A stretch of 64,000 nt of DNA from Bacillota bacterium. GTDB taxonomy: Bacteria; Bacillota; Clostridia; Acetivibrionales; DTU013. The DNA lies in assembly GCA_023412665.1 (NCBI GenBank), contig JAEZCA010000021.1, positions 61,556 to 125,555 on the forward strand. Reading direction: 5' to 3'. Shown here in pieces: positions 17,614 through 24,119 of the stretch. Numbering within the stretch: position 1 is the stretch's first letter; each line of letters starts with the position of its first letter. The notes below the pieces were generated by a model. The model was not told where the DNA came from. It saw nothing but the letters and a program-made list of their open reading frames with translations, and made no database searches. A program made the position numbers and the translations under genes.

Positions 17614-17712
17614 TTTGCACTCCTTATTAATATTTTTTACAGTATCTTCATTGGGTGTCCATTATTCGCCCGACGGCTGGAGCCCGGGCGACGTTGGTGG
17701 AATGCCTTTTGT

Positions 17713-17890
17713 ATAACGTCTCTGCAGTCGCGACGCCGATGAACTGGACCCGCGAAGCCCTTCTCCCATGGCGGTGCTCGCACCCGGTGAATCGGTGTGG
17801 TGGCGGCCCTTAATTTCTACCTTATTTTACCACATAGACCTTTCTTAGGTCAAAATCCGGCCGCCACCCAAGGCGTGAATACATTGTTAT
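17713..17890 (-). other. attC-like site with replaced right half (array B)
   Basis: AAC at 17715-17717 and the left arm GCAGTCGCGACGCC are standard, but from 17800 the sequence changes. A separate inverted repeat (GGTGGCGGCC near 17806 with GGCCGCCACC near 17870) fills the loop and no matching GACTGC arm precedes GTT at 17885-17887. Probably defective, though the cassette's outer inverted repeat is kept. Confidence 0.7.
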
Positions 17891-17947
17891 ATGATGGCTG
17901 GGTGCCACCAACGCAAAAGCTGCACGGATGCAGCTTCTCAAATGAAT

Positions 17948-18601
17948 TTACAACTCAATGTCTAGTTGTTCAGCAACACCCATAACAAAACTAGCATAAG
18001 GCTTTGTAATATTCTCATTATACTCCTGCATTATAAGATCTCTAGCTATATTTTTATCTCCTCTATAAAAGAATAAAATTGCAATTGATAAACGTCCTCT
18101 TGGTGGAAATCCAATACCATTTCCGTGAATTTCCCATTCTCTAATTATTTGATCAGTAGAGCTAAACCTTGCTAAGAATGGTATTATAAACTTCTCAATT
18201 TTCACTTTTATATCCGTCCCTATCACACTTTCCTCATAATTTAAGTCCCACCACAAATCATGTCCTTTATCTATAAGTTCTCCGATTCTTTTCCTTATTT
18301 CGCAATCGGGCTCTGATATAAAGTTAGTTACCTTCCATTTACATAAAAGATTATGTACTTCTTCAATATACACTCCTATATTTATAGTAAATTTCCCATA
18401 TAGGTTAACTCTATATGGTGGAATCTCTTGATAATTCTCACCCTCATATTTACCCATCTGAAAATTAATTACATGAATAAGTCCTGGCTGGATGGTTCGA
18501 TTATAAGTATGGCCTCGCTTTTTATACTTCAGTTCTCTTAGCAAAGGACTAACGCATGAGATAACTGAATCCATTTTTTTATATACTTCACTTTTAGGCA
18601 T
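17948..18601 (-). CDS. DUF4304-like protein (cassette)
   Basis: A 217-residue soluble protein resembling DUF4304, whose function is unknown. Features are KYKKRGHTYNRT near residue 25, then VINFQMGKYEG and GKFTINIGVYIEEV, the strand pattern of the family, followed by a helical C-terminal half. GGAGAATAGG precedes the ATG. Its cassette runs from about 17717 to 18679; the right end was found from the terminal inverted repeat at 18664-18680, which lies directly beside the insertion-sequence remnant. DUF4304 genes are often seen in variable regions, but no activity can be inferred. Confidence 0.7.
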   Translation of the reverse strand: MPKSEVYKKMDSVISCVSPLLRELKYKKRGHTYNRTIQPGLIHVINFQMGKYEGENYQEIPPYRVNLYGKFTINIGVYIEEVHNLLCKWKVTNFISEPDCEIRKRIGELIDKGHDLWWDLNYEESVIGTDIKVKIEKFIIPFLARFSSTDQIIREWEIHGNGIGFPPRGRLSIAILFFYRGDKNIARDLIMQEYNENITKPYASFVMGVAEQLDIEL

Positions 18602-18680
18602 ACCCTATTCTCCTATCAAGACTTATGTTTTTAAATCCGCCCAAGGAAGGGCGGAATATAAGCACCCGGCTTTCATATAA

Positions 18681-19496
18681 CTCACAAAATGAAGCATGTT
18701 GCTGCAAAAAGGATAAAAAAAACTCTAGTACCATTTTATAGCATAACCTTGCAATAATCCATACTATAATCTTGGGGGCGATACTGCTGAAAGTAATACA
18801 TCCCATTTGTGCAGGAATCGACGTGCACAAGAACTTTATGACTATTGCAATTTTAAAGACAAAAAACGGTGTTTACGAAACTCTTCCAATGACTTTCTCC
18901 ACAATGATGGATGGTATCTTACATGCCATGCGCTGGCTCAAGGAAAATGAGTGCCATGTTGTTGTGCTGGAAAGCACCGGCAAATATTGGATTCCCATCT
19001 ACAATCTGATGGAAAATGACTTCGCAATGAAACCGGAGGCAAGAGGCGTTCTGCTAAAACAAAGCCGGGGAATGGGTACTTGTTAGCTATTCTGGTTCAA
19101 TGTGTAAATGCTCTATCCCGGAGCAAAAGTGATTCTCAGCTTGCAGCGAGATTCCATGCGATACGTGCTCGGCGGGGTCACAACAAGGCAGTAATTGCAG
19201 TTTGCCGTTCTATGTTAACTGCAATCTACCACATGCTCTTGAATGGGAATCGTTTCAGGAATGTAATGACAGCAGTCCGGCAAAAGTTGCGAGAAGATCT
19301 GATTTTGAGAACATTGAGGATGGTCTGCTGGTCCAGGAGTTAATAAAGAGAGGGTATAGGCTAGAAGCCCCATCATGATTGTTTGGCCACCGTTTTTACT
19401 TTGAACTACACCCAAAAATGAATGTGGTTTTATTTTGTGCTTGCTATTTTTCGATAGTGGTGTAGGATTTTGGGTCAAAGGCCATTTTCAAACTAC
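18681..19496 (+). mobile_element. IS110-family remnant inserted in an attC core
   Basis: An 816-bp segment lies between AAC (18678-18680) and GTCCTGCAG (from 19497), which are contiguous in intact attC sites, so it interrupts the core at the recombination point. It carries a deleted IS110-family transposase reading rightward, with non-coding flanks. A stretch near 19400-19483 contains CTTTGA...ACACCC-type sequences in inverse orientation and may be an element end. IS1111-group elements of the IS110 family that target attC sites are known from the literature. Confidence 0.78.
18772..19343 (+). pseudogene. IS110-family transposase, internally deleted
   Basis: The N-terminal part shows the RuvC-like DEDD domain: CAGIDVHKNFMTIAIL with the first Asp, and VVVLESTGKYWIPIYN with the Glu. 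The reading then shifts frame near 19080 into the C-terminal tail (YLLAILVQCVNA, then IRARRGHNKAVIAV and MLTAIYHMLLNG). About half of the normal ~400 residues is missing, including the last acidic residues and the Transposase_20 region, so it cannot be active by itself. The flanks may retain part of a guide (bridge) RNA, known for this family; I could not confirm one. Confidence 0.85.
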
Positions 19497-19656
19497 GTCC
19501 TGCAGTCGCGACGCCGATGAGCTGGACCCCCATAGCCCTTCTCCCTGGCGGTGCTCGCACCCAGTGAATCGGTGTGACACTGCTCGTGCTGCAGTCGAAT
19601 GGTATAAGGCCGGATGTCATTCTCCACGGCACCCTTGCGCTGACTGCTTTGTTATG
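19494..19656 (-). other. attC-like site interrupted by the IS110 remnant (array B)
   Basis: Arms GCAGTCGCG and GCGCTGACTGC pair with one unpaired base; GTT is at 19651-19653. The left core reads TACGTCC instead of AACGTCC because the insertion sequence starts there; the original AAC is at 18678-18680. Confidence 0.8.
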
Positions 19657-19716
19657 TGATGGATGGCGCCTCACAGAGCCAGAGCCGCCACGGATGGCGG
19701 CACCTGAATATCTTTA

Positions 19717-20796
19717 TCATTTTGTTTCGGTAGTACTCATGTTTTCCGAAACTTTCTTCAACAAATCTTCATTGAAGCACAATAATTTTGTTGCTTCTTC
19801 ATGACTTTTTTGATGTGTCGTGATGTAAGCTCTTAATATTAGTGCTGCAAAACATTGGGCTTCAATAGCTCTCTTTCGTTCTAAGTCAAAATGAATATTC
19901 CCATAACTATGTGCTGACGGATTTCGCAAGTCGAAAAATAACTTATAGTAGAAATCCAAATAAGTTGTTCCAGTCTTTTCGAAAATATCGTCTGCACTTA
20001 TTTGTAAACGTTCTTTCCATCTTTCTTTATGCCTTAATATACTGTTTTCCTTGTTCCTATTTGGTGGTTCACCTAAAATACTTTCTACACACCGACATGC
20101 CTGAATAATTGCTGCTTCCATTTTAGTTATGAAATATGAATGCTCCCATATTTGTGGTTCGTGAGATAAATGCTTCATTACAGGTGAGAGACCTAATTCA
20201 CAAATCAAACAGCAATAATGTAATTGGAAAGATGAAAGTAATTGGTCTAGTGCTGTATAACACAAATCATCTCTTGATAGAAGCTCAATCAATGGTGCCA
20301 TTGCTTCAACATCAATAGCTTTTTTAATAACACCATTTATCAAGTGCATCTTATCAAAAATAGAGTTTTCCAACAGTTCCATTGTATCAAATGATTTTTC
20401 GGGGTCAAAATAGTAAACCCAGTTATAATTTACTTCAGTATCTGATGTAATCTCAAATGCATCATAATAATATTGAGCTAAATGCAAAATGTGACCAATA
20501 GTTTTCCAAAATGGCAACTCTTTCACACTGGAATCTACTTCTGACACTAATGCTGAATATGCATCTTTCGTATGTGTCCAAATAAATATTCTTTCATATT
20601 CTGTTTTAAAAAGAAACGAACAATCATGGACTTTCGGCTTAAAGCTATTCTCAATCAGAATCCCAGATAATAGAGCATGGTAACAAACACTGTTTGGTGG
20701 ATTTGGAGGATACAATTTAAGCATTTTTTCATTGTAATCATTCATTTTTCTCACATAATCTTCAAGGGCCAATGTCAATTTGTCTTTTTCACTCAT
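19717..20796 (-). CDS. hypothetical protein with a HEPN-like R-x4-H motif (cassette)
   Basis: A 359-residue soluble, mostly helical protein of unrecognised family. Near residue 305 it reads FDLRNPSAHSYGN, so Arg-Asn-x3-His fits the R-x(4-6)-H motif of HEPN ribonucleases and the surrounding helices (FYYKLFFDLRN, then KRAIEAQCFAALILRAY) fit the HEPN layout. HEPN proteins often cut RNA in toxin or phage-defence systems; that is family knowledge, and assignment here is inference. No antitoxin partner is visible next to it. The ribosome site is weak (AAAGAG). It is the third cassette of array B. Confidence 0.6.
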   Translation of the reverse strand: MSEKDKLTLALEDYVRKMNDYNEKMLKLYPPNPPNSVCYHALLSGILIENSFKPKVHDCSFLFKTEYERIFIWTHTKDAYSALVSEVDSSVKELPFWKTIGHILHLAQYYYDAFEITSDTEVNYNWVYYFDPEKSFDTMELLENSIFDKMHLINGVIKKAIDVEAMAPLIELLSRDDLCYTALDQLLSSFQLHYCCLICELGLSPVMKHLSHEPQIWEHSYFITKMEAAIIQACRCVESILGEPPNRNKENSILRHKERWKERLQISADDIFEKTGTTYLDFYYKLFFDLRNPSAHSYGNIHFDLERKRAIEAQCFAALILRAYITTHQKSHEEATKLLCFNEDLLKKVSENMSTTETK

Positions 20797-20865
20797 AATT
20801 CAGACTCTTTCATTAGGTTTTTAATCCGCGACACGACGTCGCGGCAACTTTTGCGCCATCTTTCA

Positions 20866-21028
20866 CCTAACGTCTCGCTTTCCCGACGTCCTCGAGCTGG
20901 ACCCTCGAAGCGCCTTTCCCGTGAGCAGTGCTTGTCACCCAGCGAGAGGATGTGGGCACGCATACATCGTGCTCGGGCCACTTGACTCTGCTACATGATT
21001 GGCCCCTTGCGGGAAAGTATTGTTAACC
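20866..21028 (-). other. attC-like site with alternative inner stem (array B)
   Basis: AAC at 20869-20871 and GTT at 21022-21024. The inner arms are CTTTCCCG and CGGGAAAG, which pair perfectly but differ completely from the GCAGTC/GACTGC arms of other sites. The change on both sides keeps the stem. Confidence 0.85.
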
Positions 21029-21089
21029 GAAGTACAATGACCACTTGTTCAGAAAGTGCCACGGACGGCACTTCCTTAATATTTTTGTG

Positions 21090-22856
21090 CTATAAATGAT
21101 AGTTAGTTTCCAATTTAATTCTTTTACCAGATTTATTAAGAAAAAAAACTTCTCCATCCAGCTTTTCAATCTGAAAATAACCACCGCGTTCATAATGTAA
21201 GACTTTATGGTGAAATGGACAAACAATAATCATATTTTTATAGTGATCTAATGTTTCACCTTCATCTTCCATTGAAATATTAGATATTGGATTAATGTGG
21301 TGTGCTTCAGAATAAATTGTACCATCTTCCTTGATTATTTGAGGAATTGACCCATCCTTACATAGTTGACACCCGCTTCCATACAATTCTTTCAATTTAT
21401 TAACAAGCACTCGACTTCTTTCATGTTGCTGAACATTACGATGAATAATATCACTTGCACCTTGTAGTTTTTCAAGCTCATCCAAAATATTCTGCCGGAA
21501 TGTGTTATTTAAATTATGTTTTATGACATCATTGTCCGTATAGTCAAAATCGTCATCCTTGTTTATACGAACGAATCCCAATTCTGTCAATAATTCATCC
21601 AATGCCATCCCTCTTCGCCTAGCGAAAGGGTACAAATTCCTATATAAATTAGTATATGACGAGAGTTCTATCTCTCTGCTCCCTTCACACATAACAAGTT
21701 TTTGCAACTCAGTTTTATAGAACTCCATTTTTGATTTACTTTCAGCTTTAAAATCTCGTGTTGCTTTTTCATATCCAAAAAACTCGACAAATTTCTCAAT
21801 ACTGTAGCCTCTACGCGAAGCTAGTCCCCTAATCCATTGATTACTAGGATCAGAAGAAATATACGTCTTCCCTTCAAATGTATTAAGGGCTAAAAATCTT
21901 AGTACCTTTTCGTCGGTATTATCCCTTGCTTCTTCCGGCCCATATCCATAAAACCCTAAAAAAACTGCATACTCTTGAAAGGTCATATTGCGTTTTTTTG
22001 CCAAGTTTCTATATTGAACTTGTTTGCTAACAGGTGGATAAATATATGGCTTTTTCATAACACTATTAACATTGCTAATATTTAAAATATCATAGTCTTC
22101 TTCTCTTAATTCATGCATTCGCTTACTTACTATTTTTTGTAACAAATTTGATGGAATATCATTATTAAAAAAACATTTGACTTCGTTTTGATTATTAACA
22201 ATAATGCAAACATTTCCATTCATATCATTCTTAATCAGTACTAATATATCATCATCTTTCCATTCAAAGATTATATCGTCAACCATCATCTCTATTAATT
22301 CTAAGACCTCTTCAGCCATAAGTTCTCCAGCCCAAGAACACTTTGTTTTTCTCGGGTTGTTAATTACCTGTCTTATTCTTTCTCTCGATAAACCCACAAT
22401 ATCTGCAATTTCCTGTCTATTAAATTTGAACTCATCAAATAGCCTCTTTGCGCAAAAGTGATCTATACTCGATTCTGTAATTCTTTGATATGTAAACTTC
22501 CATTGTGATAATAGATTTTTCAATGATATTTCTTTTATTCTTGCTACAGATAGGATTTTGAGATACAAGTCCCTATTTTCTGTTATACCTGAGATTATTC
22601 CACTAGGATATGCATTTTTCAGTTCTTTTCTTACTGCATCTTCGTCAATCACTTGATGATTATTACGATTATAAGTAAATCCATGGATACTCAGCCAATC
22701 TGCAAGACTTTTATACCCTAATGTTTTACTTACAGATATAGCTTTTTGATAAATTGAGTTATGTTCTGTACTAAGGTTTGTAATGACCGAATCGGGATAT
22801 AACCGTCTCAACTTGGAAATTACATATGAACTTTCAAAATTATTATTAGCTATCAT
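21090..22856 (-). CDS. HNH nuclease with repeated DNA-binding modules (cassette)
   Basis: A 588-residue protein. The C-terminus is an HNH nuclease domain: CQLC, YSEAHHINPISN (catalytic HH), then NMIIVCPFHHKVLHYE. Upstream are several short repeats of the form RRG-x-S/A-hydrophobic-E/D-x2-x2-G-F/Y (ASRRGYSIEKFVEFFGYE, ARRRGMALDELLTELGF, KKRNMTFQEYAVFLGFY) and a sigma-70 region-4-like helix-turn-helix, RQEIADIVGLSRERIRQVI. The arrangement resembles a sequence-specific nuclease, such as a homing-type or restriction enzyme, but I know no named family with this order. It is the largest cassette in the arrays and AT-rich. CAGGAG precedes the ATG. Confidence 0.8.
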   Translation of the reverse strand: MIANNNFESSYVISKLRRLYPDSVITNLSTEHNSIYQKAISVSKTLGYKSLADWLSIHGFTYNRNNHQVIDEDAVRKELKNAYPSGIISGITENRDLYLKILSVARIKEISLKNLLSQWKFTYQRITESSIDHFCAKRLFDEFKFNRQEIADIVGLSRERIRQVINNPRKTKCSWAGELMAEEVLELIEMMVDDIIFEWKDDDILVLIKNDMNGNVCIIVNNQNEVKCFFNNDIPSNLLQKIVSKRMHELREEDYDILNISNVNSVMKKPYIYPPVSKQVQYRNLAKKRNMTFQEYAVFLGFYGYGPEEARDNTDEKVLRFLALNTFEGKTYISSDPSNQWIRGLASRRGYSIEKFVEFFGYEKATRDFKAESKSKMEFYKTELQKLVMCEGSREIELSSYTNLYRNLYPFARRRGMALDELLTELGFVRINKDDDFDYTDNDVIKHNLNNTFRQNILDELEKLQGASDIIHRNVQQHERSRVLVNKLKELYGSGCQLCKDGSIPQIIKEDGTIYSEAHHINPISNISMEDEGETLDHYKNMIIVCPFHHKVLHYERGGYFQIEKLDGEVFFLNKSGKRIKLETNYHL

Positions 22857-22955
22857 TATAAGTGTACTCCTGAAAATAATTATTTTAGTATAAAAGCTTC
22901 TATGAACTATTTAAATTATCCGCGCAAGGATGCGCGGCTCTTTCGGTGTATTTCG

Positions 22956-23126
22956 GCTAACGTCTCTGCAGTCGCGACGCCGATGAGCTGGACCCTCGAA
23001 GCCCTTCTCCCTGGCGGTGCTCGCACCCAGTGAATCGGTGTGGTGCCTGCTCGCGCTCCTACTGTCAATGGTATAAGGTCGGATGTCTTTCCCCTAGCAC
23101 CCTTGCGCTGACTGCTTTGTTAGCTG
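22956..23126 (-). other. attC-like site, best preserved (array B)
   Basis: AAC 22959-22961; arm GCAGTC (22968-22973) then GCG; opposing CGC, one unpaired T, then GACTGC (23110-23115); TTT; GTT 23119-23121. On the coding (minus) strand this gives R'' AGCTAAC, L'' GCAGTC-a-GCG, L' CGCGACTGC, R' GTTAGCC: the R/L box order and single extrahelical base of an attC. Confidence 0.88.
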
Positions 23127-23185
23127 ATGTCGGACGCCTTACAGAGCAAGAGCCGCATGGACGCGGCGTCCTTAAACAACACACC

Positions 23186-23677
23186 TTAGATCTTAAATAA
23201 TTTTCCGAATGGTTCTTCTATAAACAATGGCGAAAACTGGCCTGTTTTCAAATATTCCATTAATTGCTCATGAATATATGGTACATAATTTATATCTTTC
23301 AGTTTAGAAACCGGAACCCATCTTGCTTTACTTACCAAATTTGGATTATCAGGATTTATATCAGGTATTGATGCTAAGCTAATTATGTCATCACCCTTTA
23401 AATAACAACGAAAAACCAAACTGATACTCGGCATTTCGCCATAAATAAAGTTACACTTATTGGGTTCGTATTCAAGTGCGTATATCAAATCTCCCACTTC
23501 CACATCTAACCCAGTTTCCTCAAAAAGTTCCCTTACAACAGCATCTTTTACTGTTTCACCTGGCTCTACTCCCCCACCAGGAATATTATAGTACTCACCA
23601 TTTCCAAACTCATTTAATAAAATCATGTCATTGTTGATTACGATTCCTCTTGCACTTACTCTAATGTGAAAATTCAT
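23186..23677 (-). CDS. Nudix hydrolase (cassette)
   Basis: A 163-residue Nudix hydrolase that should cleave a nucleoside diphosphate linked to another group. The Nudix box is complete: GGVEPGETVKDAVVRELFEE followed by TGL. The start MNFHIRVSARG is set by AGGAGG four bases before the ATG; an upstream in-frame start lacks a site. It is the first cassette of array B, directly beside the attI-like core at 23757-23774. The substrate is unknown. Nudix genes are common integron cassettes in the literature, which agrees with the setting. Confidence 0.88.
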   Translation of the reverse strand: MNFHIRVSARGIVINNDMILLNEFGNGEYYNIPGGGVEPGETVKDAVVRELFEETGLDVEVGDLIYALEYEPNKCNFIYGEMPSISLVFRCYLKGDDIISLASIPDINPDNPNLVSKARWVPVSKLKDINYVPYIHEQLMEYLKTGQFSPLFIEEPFGKLFKI

Positions 23678-23756
23678 ACATCCTCCTATCAATTCTTCGA
23701 AGCATTCCCCGCACAAATCCGTGCCAAGGATGGCACGTCATTTGCGTCCGATTTCA

Positions 23757-23835
23757 GCTAACTATATTGTTAGCGAACCAAGAGGTTCGTGAATGCTAAT
23801 TAAAATAGCGGTATTTGCGAAGTGTTTCGTGAATG
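23757..23835 (-). other. attI-like integration site B
   Basis: Perfect inverted cores GCTAAC and GTTAGC around TATATT (23757-23774), hairpin CGAACC/GGTTCG nearby, and direct repeats TTCGTGAATG at 23786-23795 and 23826-23835, with the same 40-bp period as in site A. Confidence 0.65.
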
Positions 23836-23878
23836 TAAACTATAGCTGTAGAATAACACCAGATCCACATATAGACAT

Positions 23879-23887
23879 ATTGTACCA
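23879..23887 (-). promoter_or_regulatory. extended -10 promoter of array B (Pc-like)
   Basis: Minus-strand TGGTACAAT with TACAAT at 23879-23884, at the same place in the leader as in array A and about 120 bases before the attI-like core, reading into the Nudix cassette. Confidence 0.5.
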
Positions 23888-23963
23888 TGAATTACCTTTA
23901 TAAAGAAACAATATATTTACCAAAATTACTTGCATTACACAATACTGTATTTATTTTTATCAT

Positions 23964-24011
23964 ATCAAAAAAATACAGCAGTCGGTTTGATTTGATTTTC
24001 GACCGATCTGC
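23964..24011 (-). terminator. terminator downstream of copA
   Basis: Minus strand: hairpin GCAGATCGGT/ACCGACTGC with one bulge (23978-24011), followed by TGTATTTTTTTG. It closes copA before leader B, so copA does not read through into the cassettes. Confidence 0.8.
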
Positions 24012-24098
24012 CGTACTATAACTTGCTGCCGTATTATGACTTGCTGCCGTACTATAACATGCCGCCGTACCATGACTTGCTGCTGTATAAAGACTTGC
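24004..24098. repeat. 18-bp tandem repeat, five copies
   Basis: Units close to CTTGCTGCCGTACTATAA at 24004, 24022, 24040, 24058 and 24076, plus a partial copy, lie between the copA stop and its terminator. Copies differ at one to five positions. In the transcript this is a repeated 3' untranslated segment; no coding role fits. Confidence 0.9.
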
Positions 24099-24119
24099 AC
24101 ATTTCCTGTTATATCAATA

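Larger units (their letters stand above)
23756..23955 (-). repeat. array leader B (paired with 15776-15975)
   Basis: About 200 bp closely similar to leader A, starting at the AAC of the attI-like core and ending near ACTTGCAT. It lies between the first cassette and the copA terminator and has no open reading frame of note. Confidence 0.88.

Noticed and set aside
19215..19478. Antisense 87-codon frame over the IS110 remnant
   Set aside because: No ribosome site and no family resemblance; it crosses the transposase tail and the element end.
12552..23126. CRISPR array
   Set aside because: The repeats are 165-220 bp, separated by whole genes of 480-1770 bp, and fold as attC-like structures; no cas gene is present.
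12590..23735. Cassette-end hairpins as rho-independent terminators
   Set aside because: Stems are good, but no T-run follows on the coding strand, and similar hairpins lie at gene starts as well as stops.
12512..24119. An integron integrase gene
   Set aside because: No tyrosine-recombinase frame with the R-H-R-Y pattern was found anywhere in the window; the only recombinase-like gene is the IS110 remnant.
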